NCBI RefSeq assembly: GCF_014651055.1
Contig: NZ_BMWD01000022.1
Span: forward strand, 99,532-163,531
From: Streptomyces fructofermentans
GTDB lineage: Bacteria > Actinomycetota > Actinomycetes > Streptomycetales > Streptomycetaceae
Reading direction: 5' to 3'
Length of the DNA stretch: 64,000 bases
The notes beneath the pieces were generated by a model, which was given only the letters and a program-made list of their open reading frames with translations, was not told the DNA's origin and searched no databases. Positions 26,391 to 34,807 of this stretch are shown here, piece by piece (the first letter of the stretch is position 1; each line of letters begins with the position of its first letter). Both the position numbers and the translations under genes were made by a program.

Positions 26391-26417
26391 CCGGCGGTGG
26401 CACCTGTCCCCCGCCGG
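26391..26417. terminator. Hairpin between convergent VOC and anti-sigma genes
   Basis: CCGGCGG (26391-26397) pairs perfectly with CCGCCGG (26411-26417) across a 13-nt loop, just after the VOC stop codon. Confidence 0.5.
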
Positions 26418-26485
26418 ACGCCGTGGCGCTCGGGCCTGGGCGAGCGGTTCATCAGCTGCCGGCCGCATCGGAGAGGCTCGCAGCG

Positions 26486-26941
26486 CTAGAGAGGGCTGCG
26501 GCCGGCCACGTGGTCGTAGGGGTCGTCCAGCAATGCGATCCGGGCCGTGATGCGCTTGCCCAGAGGCTCCCGCTGCACCTCGAAGCCCTGGCAGACGGCC
26601 ATGACGATCTCCAGCCCGTGCTGGCCGACCCTCCCCGGGTCGGCCGCGCGCGCCACCGGCAGCACCGGATCGCTGTCCCAGATCTCGACCTCCAGGACGG
26701 CACCCGCGACCCTGAGGTCCATGAGGACCGGTCCGGGAGCGTACTTGCGCGCGTTGGTGACCAGTTCACTGACCACGAGCCTGGCGACGTCCATGGCCCG
26801 GGCCGAGACCGGCAGTCCGTGTTCGGCCTGGACGCGGGTCAGGAAGGCCTCTGCAAGATGACGGGCTTCGGCGATGCACGCGCCGTCCCCCTCCAGTGCC
26901 ATCGTGGCCCGCAGTGCGTCCGTCGCCGGTGCGCCAGTCAT
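26486..26941 (-). CDS. Anti-sigma-factor-type HATPase (RsbW/SpoIIAB-like)
   Basis: A 151-aa GHKL ATPase. The N box reads VVSELVTNARKYAPG, the G1 box DSDP and the G2 region GQHGLEIV, so ATP binding is intact. It matches the small stand-alone Streptomyces proteins that bind sigma factors or antagonists in partner-switching. No sigma factor or STAS partner is adjacent. The start is uncertain: ATG at 26941, or 26968 in the same frame; neither has a good ribosome binding site. Confidence 0.85.
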   Translation of the reverse strand: MTGAPATDALRATMALEGDGACIAEARHLAEAFLTRVQAEHGLPVSARAMDVARLVVSELVTNARKYAPGPVLMDLRVAGAVLEVEIWDSDPVLPVARAADPGRVGQHGLEIVMAVCQGFEVQREPLGKRITARIALLDDPYDHVAGRSPL

Positions 26942-27174
26942 GTCCTCACCACCGGACCCTGATTCCATCGAAATCGCATTGAGTACCCCGTTCACGCCGT
27001 GCATATACCCCCGACTCCGCCGTGCACTCACACCGATCGCGCAGCACGGCTGCGGTGGGGTTTCCCGTCACCGCAGGGTGCCCCGGCGGCACCCTCGACA
27101 CCCTTCCCGGCACCCCGCGCCCGGGCGCAGACCCCGGTTCGCGAGTGAGTGTGCGACATCAGTCGCCCCGGCCG

Positions 27175-27197
27175 TTGTCGGTGCCGCGTGCCATGAT
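27175..27197 (+). promoter_or_regulatory. Near-match to the RecA-NDp/PafBC-type promoter
   Basis: TTGTCGGTG, 8 bases, CATGAT. The first element fits TTGTCRGTG exactly and the spacing is right; the -10 differs from TAnnnT only at the first base. It ends 50 nt before the ATG at 27247. Confidence 0.35.
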
Positions 27198-27246
27198 CAC
27201 CACGGTCGGCGCGAGGGCGCCGGTGTCAGGGCACTGGGGCGGCGCG

Positions 27247-27855
27247 ATGGACAGATGGCAGGACCTCTCGGCTCAGGTGGACGGGCGTCTGGAGGCGGCG
27301 TCGGCGGGAGCGCGCGGCGTCTTCGCCGCGGGCATCGCGGAACGGCTCATGCGGCGCCACGAGACGCTGCCCGAGGACGACCGGGCGGACTTCACTCTGA
27401 GTCTGCGCCCGCTCCTCGACTCGGTCTGGGAGGGCGTCCTCGGCGACTCCACGGCGTTCCCTGCGGTCAAGCGGGGCATCGCCGAGTACATGCTGAGCGA
27501 GTTCTGCCACAACGACGGCCAGGACGGTCCGGACGACGCCGACGAGTGCGCGGCGGCGGCGACACTGTTCGCGGCCCACGCCTACGTCTTCACGTGCCGC
27601 GACTTCGCCGTTTGGGCCGCCCGACGGGGTGTCGAGGCGGTGGATCAGCACCTCGAGTACCTGGCCGACCGGGGTGAGGAGGATCTGCCCGACGAGGAGG
27701 ACGCGCTCCTCGCCGAGCTGCGCCGGCAGCTCAGGGACCTCGACCTCATAGCCGACCACTCCCGGGAACTGCGCCACGCCGGCCTCGGCCTGCCCATCGA
27801 CACGTCGATCCGGCTTCGCGTCAAACTGCGTACGCCGCTGTCCGCCACGGAGTGA
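27247..27855 (+). CDS. Conserved hypothetical protein
   Basis: A 202-aa soluble, helical, acidic protein that I do not recognise. Seen: MDRWQDLSAQVDGRLEAAS at the N-terminus, VWAARRGVEAVDQHLEYLADRGEEDLPDEED in two runs near the C-terminus, and a Cys-His pair in LSEFCHND. Codon usage is normal for the genome. I chose the ATG at 27247, because the open frame upstream (from 27022) looks non-coding. A possible damage-type promoter is at 27175-27197. Confidence 0.65.
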   Translation: MDRWQDLSAQVDGRLEAASAGARGVFAAGIAERLMRRHETLPEDDRADFTLSLRPLLDSVWEGVLGDSTAFPAVKRGIAEYMLSEFCHNDGQDGPDDADECAAAATLFAAHAYVFTCRDFAVWAARRGVEAVDQHLEYLADRGEEDLPDEEDALLAELRRQLRDLDLIADHSRELRHAGLGLPIDTSIRLRVKLRTPLSATE

Positions 27856-28252
27856 ACAGGCCTGCGCCCGTTCTTCGAGGTCGCCGATGACCGACCACGG
27901 CGGTTCGTGAGGTAATGCCCGAAGCTGCGCGGGGTGCGGCTCCCTTGTGCCCCTTGTGCCCCGGCAGCCTCTGTCGTGGTTCTACTCGTCGGTCGTTTGC
28001 TGCGAAGGACTGTGCGCCATCCCGGCCCTCGTTGGTGGTGGAGGAGGGTGGGCGCACTCGTACTCGTCCTGCCATGCGGCGATCGTGAAGACCAGTACAA
28101 CGGCTGCCGAAAGCAACTGGACCGCACCTGCGAACGGACGTGCCGAGCACCAGAAGATGAAGGCGACTACGAGCCCGGGAACGCTCGCCGAACGCGACCA
28201 GGCCAGACCATGGGGACGAGCCGAGCCCGGCAGTGGGGACGGCCGCGTCGGG
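27856..28252. other. Intergenic region between convergent genes
   Basis: No gene is supported in these 397 bases. It has a short tandem repeat (two copies of CTTGTGCCC at about 27943-27960) and an imperfect hairpin just after the stop at 27855 (GAACAGG/CCCGTTC). The ORFs crossing it lack normal codon use. Confidence 0.4.
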
Positions 28253-29188
28253 TCAGTGTGCGATGGAGTCGATCAGTTCGCGGGCACCCTGGCGCAGGAG
28301 CGCCACGGCCACCGAGGTCCCGAGGGTCGGCGGGTCCAGAGGGCCCGCCCACTCGTGGGCGTTGAGAACGGTCTTGCCGTCGGGGGTGAACACGCAGGCG
28401 CGCAGGGAGAGATCGCCGTTCCGCTCGGCCTTCGCGTACCCGGCGATGGGCGAGTTGCAGTGTCCCTGGAGCACGTGGAGGAACATCCGCTCGGCAGTGG
28501 CCTCGCGGTGAGTGTCGGGGTGTCCGAGATCGCTGACGGTGTCGATCACCGCGGTGTCGCCCTCGCGGCACTGGAGTGCGAGGATGCCGGCGCCGATCGG
28601 CGGCATCATCACGTCCGTCGGCAGGACTTCGGTGATGACGTCGGTACGGTCGATGCGCTCCAGGCCGGACACGGCCAGCAGCAGCGCGTCGGCGGCACCG
28701 GCGGCCAGTTTGTCCAGCCGGCGGTTGGCGTTGCCCCGCATCGGTACGCAGTTCAGGTGCGGGTGCGAGGCGGCGAGTTGGGCGCTGCGGCGTACGGAGG
28801 AGGTTCCGATCCGGGTGCCGTCGGGGAGTTGGTCGAGCTTCAAGCCCGCGGGGTGGATGAGCGCGTCCCTGATGTCGTCGCGCCGGAGGAAGGCGGCGAA
28901 GACGGTCCCGGCGGGCAAGGGCCGGTCGGCGGGGATGTCCTTGACGCAGTGCACGGCCAGGTCCGCCTCGCCGGCCAGCAGCGCGGCGTCGACCTCCTTG
29001 GTGAACGCGCCCTTGCCCTCGACCTGGGCGAGGTCCCCCATCCACTTGTCGCCGGTGGTCTTCACCGGCACGACCTCGGTGCGGATGTGCGGGTGCAGTG
29101 CGGCCAGTTCGGCGCGCACACGCTCCACCTGGGCCAGCGCCATGGGCGAGTCGCGGGAGACGATGCGGATGAGTTCAGGGGCGGACAT
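28253..29188 (-). CDS. hemC: Hydroxymethylbilane synthase (porphobilinogen deaminase) paralogue
   Basis: A 311-aa enzyme that would join four porphobilinogen units into hydroxymethylbilane for haem, sirohaem or cobalamin synthesis. Key residues are present: Lys-Asp in AVHCVKDIP (Asp 84), the Arg pair in TSSVRRSAQ, RGNANRRL, and Cys 244 in LQGHCNSPI for the dipyrromethane cofactor. The sequence departs from the usual actinobacterial HemC (for example GHCNSP in place of GGCQVP) and no other haem gene is adjacent, so it is probably a second, divergent copy. The ATG at 29188 has GGTGGA 4 nt upstream. Confidence 0.82.
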   Translation of the reverse strand: MSAPELIRIVSRDSPMALAQVERVRAELAALHPHIRTEVVPVKTTGDKWMGDLAQVEGKGAFTKEVDAALLAGEADLAVHCVKDIPADRPLPAGTVFAAFLRRDDIRDALIHPAGLKLDQLPDGTRIGTSSVRRSAQLAASHPHLNCVPMRGNANRRLDKLAAGAADALLLAVSGLERIDRTDVITEVLPTDVMMPPIGAGILALQCREGDTAVIDTVSDLGHPDTHREATAERMFLHVLQGHCNSPIAGYAKAERNGDLSLRACVFTPDGKTVLNAHEWAGPLDPPTLGTSVAVALLRQGARELIDSIAH

Positions 29189-29434
29189 GGCGTCCACCAT
29201 AGACCGTCGGATCGGGGCTCCGAGCCACAACCGGACGGCCCGTATTCACGGGCGCGGCGCGGGTGTTGAGAGATTCGTCCGGATGTACGAAGCGTCGCCC
29301 GGGAGAGTGTTCCGGGGGACGCGTCAGCGCGAGAGGGGCACTTCCGGGACCGCGCGGAGGTTCGGCAGCGGGCCTACCCGGTCGGCCGGCCAGGCACTCC
29401 GCCTGCTCGTCCGGGCGGGTCCGTCCGGCGAGCG
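29189..29434. other. Divergent intergenic region next to hemC-like gene
   Basis: Contains the hemC-like promoter region (TATGGT at about 29196-29201 on the minus strand may be a -10). I see no gene here. The rest of the gap up to the MerR gene holds the remnant at 29435. Confidence 0.3.
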
Positions 29435-29520
29435 TCAGTTCCAGGGTTCCCGGTAGGGGTTCTCGCCCAGCAGCTTCGCCGCGGCCACGCAGAGGTCTTC
29501 GCGGTGCGTGCGGGGTTGCA
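29435..29520 (-). pseudogene. Remnant: last ~28 codons of a lost gene
   Basis: On the minus strand, TREDLCVAAAKLLG-like sequence followed by ENPYREPWN and a stop. Nearly every codon ends in G or C, as in real genes of this genome, whereas the same frame upstream (toward 29653) loses this bias and runs into the MerR gene. This looks like the surviving 3' end of a gene whose body is gone. I do not recognise the family. Confidence 0.35.
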
Positions 29521-29585
29521 GCTTCCGTAGCGGCATGTGGTCCCGTGGACTTACGTCCCGACGTCTTGAGGAAAGGTCCCTGCTC

Positions 29586-30509
29586 ATGCACTCGTCCTTC
29601 GTGCCACCCCGCCAGGTCAAGATCGGTGACGCGGCGGCCTTCGTCGGCAGCACGCCCCGGGCGATTCGCCATTACCACGAGATCGGCCTGCTCCCCGAGC
29701 CCGAGCGGGGCGGCGACGACCGCCGCCGCTACGGGTACGAGGACATGATCCGCTTGCTGTGGATTCGCAGGATGGCCGACGCCGGGATCGCCCTGGACGA
29801 CATCCGGGACGCCTTTGCGACCGGCACGGCCGCCGCCGGCGCGGACAGCGGAGAAGGTATCGCGGGCATCCTGGAGCGGTTGGAGGAGTCCCTCACCGCG
29901 CAGGAGGCGGAGTCGCGGCGGCAACGGACCGCCGTGCAGCGGATGCGCGCCGAAGGCAGCCGGATGGGGCTGCTCTCCGACTTCGTCACCGAACGCCTCA
30001 AGAACCTGCCCGAGGGCTCCCTGCGTCAGGCCGACCTGGACAGTCTGCTGGTCACGGAGCGGATCTTCGGCCCGCTCGGCGCGGCCGTCCAGGCCACCCG
30101 CTTCGTCGTCCTGGCCACCCATCCCGCTCTGCGGGAGGATTCCGACCGCATCGACGACGCCGAGGAAGCACTCGACGACAGTGTCGCCGTCGATGATCCC
30201 CGGGTGGCTCAAGTGGCCGTCGAGCGGCACGCCTTCGAGAACGCCCTGCAGGCCGTCATCGAGGAGTCAGGCCTGGACAAGGACGACGATGCCCTCTTCG
30301 ACGCCTGGGACACCATGCACCCCGCCACCGCCGATGACGGCGAGGGCGGGGCCGACCCCGGCTCCGGAAGGCAGGAGGGCGGCTCCATCAGCGCGTTCGA
30401 AGCCGCCGGCAAGATGCCCTACGACTTCTCCCCAGCCCGCCTGCGCTGCATGGAACTGGCGGAGGAACTGTCCGCCCAGGACCCACCCGCCACCAGGAAC
30501 ACGGCCTAG
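29586..30509 (+). CDS. MerR-family transcriptional regulator
   Basis: A 307-aa regulator, longer than most MerR proteins. The winged helix is clear: VKIGDAAAFVGSTPRAIRHY, then IGLLPEPERGGDDRRRYGYE and LLWIRRMADAGIALDDIRDA. The coiled-coil dimer helix follows (ESLTAQEAESRRQRTAVQRM). The long C-terminal domain is acidic and helical and may bind a ligand or a partner. The ATG at 29586 has AAAGG about 9 nt upstream. Its stop overlaps that of the FG-GAP gene on the other strand. The target is unknown. Confidence 0.88.
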   Translation: MHSSFVPPRQVKIGDAAAFVGSTPRAIRHYHEIGLLPEPERGGDDRRRYGYEDMIRLLWIRRMADAGIALDDIRDAFATGTAAAGADSGEGIAGILERLEESLTAQEAESRRQRTAVQRMRAEGSRMGLLSDFVTERLKNLPEGSLRQADLDSLLVTERIFGPLGAAVQATRFVVLATHPALREDSDRIDDAEEALDDSVAVDDPRVAQVAVERHAFENALQAVIEESGLDKDDDALFDAWDTMHPATADDGEGGADPGSGRQEGGSISAFEAAGKMPYDFSPARLRCMELAEELSAQDPPATRNTA

Positions 30510-31918
30510 TCGAGCAGCGACTCCCCGAGTCGTGATCCGCTCGCGAGCCCGAAGTCGGCGGAACTGAGGGACTTGGAGCCGGCACCGGTCGGACCCGACG
30601 ATGTGCCCGGCAGGGTCCACAGGCCTCCGCTGCGGTCGTTCTCGAAGGAGGCGGTCACCGCCAGGTCGGCCTTGCCGTTGTTGTTGTAGTCGGCGATCCG
30701 GACCTGGGCCCCGAACAGGTCGTCGGTCTCGGCGGCGCCCGGAACATCGGCCGTGTCCTGGGACATGCGCACGACTCCGGACTGCGCGACACCGGAGGCG
30801 GAGCCGTGGAACACCGTCACGTCGCCGGCGTTCTTCAGGTCCCCGAGCCATTCGCCGTTGGCGCCGACCACCAGTTCGGCCATGCCGTCTCCGGTGATGT
30901 CACCGATCGCCACCGAGGATCCCCAGTTGTCGCCGTCCTCGTTGGCGCCGGGCACACCCGTGCTGTCCTGGTGCAGGGTCACCGGCTCGCCGAAGCCCGT
31001 CCGGCTGCCGTACCGGACGGTCACGTAACCGGAGCCGTTGCTGGGGTCGTCGACGAAGAAGCTGCCGGGCCAGGTGAGGGAGGTGGCCATGTCGTCGAAG
31101 CCGTCTCCGTCGATGTCGCCGAGAGCGACCGCGGTGCCGCCGTCGTCCACACGCTGTATCCGGTTCGGACGGCCCTCCTGGCCCGTGTAGATGTCGGTGC
31201 CCGGGCGTCCGGTGCCGGGATCGCCGGTCACGGCCAGGTCGTCCTTGCCGTCCCCGTTCACGTCGCCCACGGCTGCTTCCCAGTTGAGGAGCTGGGCACC
31301 CGGGACCGTCAGGGTGTAGGCGGGGATCGTCGCGCTCTCGCGGGTGCCGCCCTTGTACACGACGACCTGGTTCGGCTCGATCACGGCGACGTCCGCGGCG
31401 CTGTCACCGGTGAAGTCCCCGACCGCCACGTCCAGACCGTGACTCTGCCACTGGTGCGGGTTGTCCACCGTGGTCGTGGTGCTGCTGGTGAACGGCTTGG
31501 CGCCGCCCCAGAGGATGGTGACGCTGCCCTGACCCTCGTAGTCGCCCACGTCCTCGCCGTCGGCGCCGACGACCAGGTCCGCGTATCCGTCCCCGTCCAA
31601 GTCGCCGCCGGCCATCGAAATGCCGAAGTGGTCGCCCTCCTCAGGTGTGCCCGGCACCCCGGCGGAGCTCTGGGTGAGCGCGATCTTCTGAGTGGTCAGC
31701 CCGGTGGCCGACCCGAGGGACACGACCACGCCACCCGCCGCCGAGGCCCCGTTGGCGGACTGGTAGGGGGCTCCGATCGCGAGGTCCCGGTGTCCGTCAC
31801 CATTGAAGTCGTCGGCGTACTTGGCGGGGGCCGCGGACGCGGGGGCCGCGGTGAACAGGCCACCGGCCAGGGCGGTCACGGTCGCGGCGGCGAGAACAGT
31901 GCGGTAGGGCAGAGGCAT
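30506..31918 (-). CDS. Secreted FG-GAP/VCBS beta-propeller protein
   Basis: A 470-aa exported protein. The signal peptide is TVLAAATVTALAGGLFTAAPASA. About seven blades follow, each with a calcium-binding DxDGDG-like loop: DFNGDGHRDLAIGAP, DLDGDGYADLVVGA, DFTGDSAADVAV, DVNGDGKDDLAV, DIDGDGFDDMAT, DITGDGMAELVVGA and DYNNNGKADLAV. Such integrin-alpha-like propellers bind surfaces, glycans or partner proteins. The ATG at 31918 has AAGGAG 9 nt upstream. Its stop codon overlaps the MerR stop by 2 bases (CTAG), leaving no space for a terminator. Confidence 0.9.
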   Translation of the reverse strand: MPLPYRTVLAAATVTALAGGLFTAAPASAAPAKYADDFNGDGHRDLAIGAPYQSANGASAAGGVVVSLGSATGLTTQKIALTQSSAGVPGTPEEGDHFGISMAGGDLDGDGYADLVVGADGEDVGDYEGQGSVTILWGGAKPFTSSTTTTVDNPHQWQSHGLDVAVGDFTGDSAADVAVIEPNQVVVYKGGTRESATIPAYTLTVPGAQLLNWEAAVGDVNGDGKDDLAVTGDPGTGRPGTDIYTGQEGRPNRIQRVDDGGTAVALGDIDGDGFDDMATSLTWPGSFFVDDPSNGSGYVTVRYGSRTGFGEPVTLHQDSTGVPGANEDGDNWGSSVAIGDITGDGMAELVVGANGEWLGDLKNAGDVTVFHGSASGVAQSGVVRMSQDTADVPGAAETDDLFGAQVRIADYNNNGKADLAVTASFENDRSGGLWTLPGTSSGPTGAGSKSLSSADFGLASGSRLGESLLD

Positions 31919-32099
31919 TACGGTCTTCTCCTTGGAGCAGTGCCAGACGGTGCCATAGACGACCCAGGTGGCTGAGAGGTTGTACGGGACAGGTGGTTCA
32001 TCCGTGCAGGCGGACAGGAGCATCCGAGTTCGCCGCCTTTCGACCGCTTGGGTGGCCAAGTCGGCTGGTCAGAAAGGCTGTTGCCCGAAGAGCCGATTG

Positions 32100-32385
32100 C
32101 GCCGGGGCCGAACTCCACAACCTGGTCCAACACGGTTCGGTGCAGATCGGCTGCACCCTTGCCTCGTTCCTCGACGAGAACCCGGGTGGCAGCGGGTCGA
32201 AGAGGGCCGCGAACGCGCTGCGCGCCGCACTGGCGGAAGGCAAGTTCGTCGAGTACCACCAGGTCCTCCACGCGAACCAGCCGATCGAAGCCGTCGACGG
32301 CTACACCGACGACTTCCTCCTGGAGACGGCGTCCCGCATCGAGGGCCTGCGCGGGGCACGCTTCGACCCTCACGGGGATGCCCCC
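32100..32385 (+). pseudogene. Remnant of a DsbA-like thioredoxin-fold protein
   Basis: In one frame the DsbA-type segment TLASFLDENPGGSGSKRA, then EGKFVEYHQVLHANQP and DGYTDDFLLETASRIEGLRG can be read; these are the middle and C-terminal parts of the Thioredoxin_4/DsbA fold of secreted disulfide oxidoreductases. The N-terminal signal and the CxxC active site are missing, and the C-terminal part after FDPHGD is lost, with the frame running on as non-family sequence. No usable start is present. It is a truncated relic. Confidence 0.6.
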
Positions 32386-32503
32386 GGTAGCCCTCGCACC
32401 CGCCCTCGCGGCCCCGGCTCTCGTGTGGGCTCGGCGTGCGCGGGTATCCGGGTCCCACTGATTCGTCGCCCGGCGGCGAACCGAAGAGGAGAGAGGTGCC
32501 CGC

Positions 32504-32929
32504 GTGTCCGCATCCCTGGTGGAGACCGTCGACATCCAAGCCCCCGTGTCCGTCACGTGGGCCCTGTGGAGCGATGTGACCAGGTGGCCGTCGTTCCTGA
32601 GCCATGTCCGCCTGGTGGAGCCCCTGGACGAGCGCCGTTTCGCCTGGCAGCTCTCCCTGCCGGGGGCGGACAAGAACTTCGTCGCGGAACTGACCGAGGT
32701 GATCCCCGGGGAGCGGATCGCCTGGCACACCACGCAGGGCGTCCACCACGCGGGCGTCGTGACGTTCCACCGCCTCGACGACACGTCGAGCCGTGTCACC
32801 CTGCAGATCGAGTACGACCCCAAGGGCTTCGTGGAGCGTCTCGGCGCGCTGACCAATCTGGACTCCGCACTCGCCAACTACGACCTGGGTGAGTTCCAGA
32901 AGCTTGCCGAGACGGCCGCCGCGTCCTGA
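32504..32929 (+). CDS. SRPBCC family protein (polyketide cyclase-like fold)
   Basis: A 141-aa protein with the SRPBCC/coenzyme Q-binding COQ10-like pattern: ETVDIQAPVSVTWALWSDVTRWPSF, read in two parts, then IPGERIAWHTTQGVHHAGVV and a C-terminal helix FVERLGALTN. It would hold a hydrophobic ligand in its groove. There is no polyketide synthase nearby, so a cyclase role is unlikely. The start is a GTG at 32504 with GAGAGG upstream. Confidence 0.85.
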   Translation: MSASLVETVDIQAPVSVTWALWSDVTRWPSFLSHVRLVEPLDERRFAWQLSLPGADKNFVAELTEVIPGERIAWHTTQGVHHAGVVTFHRLDDTSSRVTLQIEYDPKGFVERLGALTNLDSALANYDLGEFQKLAETAAAS

Positions 32930-33051
32930 CGGCGGCCGGTGGGCAGCGGAACGGGCCCGCCCTCCTGGCGCAACCGTCGGGAGGGCGGGGTCCGGGCATC
33001 CGCGACCCAGGCCCGATGACAGGGGGCGGGAGCCGACGCCACCATGTACGC

Positions 33052-34002
33052 ATGACGGACGCGGCGATCGTGAACACCCATCAGGCCGAGGCCTGGAACG
33101 GCTACGAGGGCACGCACTGGGCCGACCACCAGTCGCGCTACGACAATCTCAACGACGCGGCCAACGAGCCCCTGTTGTCCGCCGCCCGTGTCGGGCCCAC
33201 GGACGCGGTGCTCGACATCGGCTGCGGCAACGGGCACCTGACCCGCCTCGCCGCCCGCCGCGGAGCCCGGGCCCTCGGCGTCGATCTGTCCGCGCCGATG
33301 CTGGAGCGGGCCAGGGCGAGTGCCGAGGAAGAGGGCATCGCGCAGGTCTCGTTCGTACGGGGCGACGCGCAGGTGCACCCCTTCGCCGAGGCGGAATTCG
33401 ACGTGGCGCTGAGCCGTTTCGGCGTCATGTTCTTCGCCGATCCGGTCGCCGCGTTCGCCAACGTCGGGCGCTCACTGCGGCCGGGGGGACGGCTCGCGTT
33501 CATCTGCCCGCAGGCCTTCAGCCGCATGGAGCAGTCGACGGTCTTCGCCGCCGTCGCCGAGCACGTGACGCTGCCCGACCTGTCCAAGGACACCGGGGTC
33601 GGACCCGCCTCGTTCGCCGACCCGGAACGCAGTACGGGCGTCCTGCGCGAGGCGGGCTTCGAGAACCCCGTGGCGGAAGCAGTCGAACTCCCCCAACTCT
33701 GGGGCGAGGACGCGCAGGACGCCGCCGACTTCCTCTTCGGATGGGGGCCCATGCGGCACTGGCTGCGGGACACCGAACCCGCCGCCGCGGAGCGCGCCCG
33801 GCACGCTGCCGCCGAGGCCTTCCGCGGGTTCATGACCCCCTCCGGGGTACGGCTCACGGCCCGGCACTGGCTGGTGACCGCCACGTGGCCGGTCGTCGGC
33901 CGGCCGGAGCCCGGCCGGCCTGCCACCGCGGATCCCGCGGGCCTGCCCGCACCTCGCCGACCCTCTCCGCGGCCGCGAGGACACTACTCCTCCCAGGACT
34001 GA
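33052..34002 (+). CDS. SAM-dependent methyltransferase (class I)
   Basis: A 316-aa enzyme. The SAM motif I reads VLDIGCGNGHLTRLA; GVDLSAPMLERAR follows for the ribose-binding Asp; FDVALSRFGVMFFADP is motif IV. The N-terminal helix AEAWNGYEGTHWADHQSRYD is common in Streptomyces small-molecule methyltransferases of the UbiE/COQ5 group. Substrate unknown. I chose the ATG at 33052, because residues before it (from 33016) are not family-like. The C-terminus ends in a Pro/Arg-rich tail. Confidence 0.87.
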   Translation: MTDAAIVNTHQAEAWNGYEGTHWADHQSRYDNLNDAANEPLLSAARVGPTDAVLDIGCGNGHLTRLAARRGARALGVDLSAPMLERARASAEEEGIAQVSFVRGDAQVHPFAEAEFDVALSRFGVMFFADPVAAFANVGRSLRPGGRLAFICPQAFSRMEQSTVFAAVAEHVTLPDLSKDTGVGPASFADPERSTGVLREAGFENPVAEAVELPQLWGEDAQDAADFLFGWGPMRHWLRDTEPAAAERARHAAAEAFRGFMTPSGVRLTARHWLVTATWPVVGRPEPGRPATADPAGLPAPRRPSPRPRGHYSSQD

Positions 34003-34121
34003 GGGCCTGCCCTCCTGGCCCTCCTCGCGGGAACCCGCACAACCGCAGAAGTCGACCCGCGACGGGGATACGCTCGCACGACCGACCACCCGATCGACCG
34101 CCGACCGAAAGAGGCGCACCA

Positions 34122-34661
34122 GTGAACCGGCTGCCGCTCCTCTACCTCGACGTGGACGGTCCGCTCAATCCGTTCGCGGCGAAGCCGACGAGGCGGCCCG
34201 AGGGCTACACGACGCACCGGATGAAGCCGGAGGGCTGGATCGCCCAGCACCCCTTCACGCCACCCCACCGCGTGAAACCCCTCCGAGTCTGGCTCGACCC
34301 CCGACACGGCACCGTCCTGCGGGAGCTGAGCGACCGGTACGAACTCGTGTGGGCCACCACCTGGGGCTCGGAGGCCAACACGTACATAGGCCCGGTCCTC
34401 GGCCTGCCGCTGCTGCCGGTCGTGGACTGGCCCACAGGGCGCGAGGTGCTCCCGGACGGAACGTTCTGGAAGACCCGGCACCTCGTCGCGCACGCCGAGG
34501 GACGGCCGTTCGCCTGGGTCGACGACGAACTCGGCGAGAGCGACCGCGCATTCGTCGCCGCGCACCACGCGGGCCCGGCACTGCTCCACCACGTCGACGC
34601 CAGGGTGGGGCTGCGCGACATCGACTTCGCTGTCCTGGACGCGTTCGCCCGCGCGTTGTGA
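34122..34661 (+). CDS. HAD-like hypothetical protein
   Basis: A 179-aa protein with LLYLDVDGPLNP at the N-terminus, a HAD-type DxDG loop, followed by VWATTWGSEAN, which fits the second HAD motif. The third segment FAWVDDELGESD matches the acidic pair of motif IV. Activity is therefore likely phosphatase-like, but the family of such short Streptomyces proteins is uncharacterised as far as I know. The start is a GTG at 34122 with AGAGG 7 nt upstream. Confidence 0.75.
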   Translation: MNRLPLLYLDVDGPLNPFAAKPTRRPEGYTTHRMKPEGWIAQHPFTPPHRVKPLRVWLDPRHGTVLRELSDRYELVWATTWGSEANTYIGPVLGLPLLPVVDWPTGREVLPDGTFWKTRHLVAHAEGRPFAWVDDELGESDRAFVAAHHAGPALLHHVDARVGLRDIDFAVLDAFARAL

Positions 34662-34807
34662 ACCCCACGCCGGACATCGTGCGGACACGGCCTCCATCGC
34701 CGTGTCCGGAGTGGACCCTCCGCCGGCAACTGACATTCCGCGCGACCCGGGCGGCTCGGCCGTACAACCTCCGGGCGGCTCGGCAGTCTTCCCTTCCGGG
34801 GTGCGCC

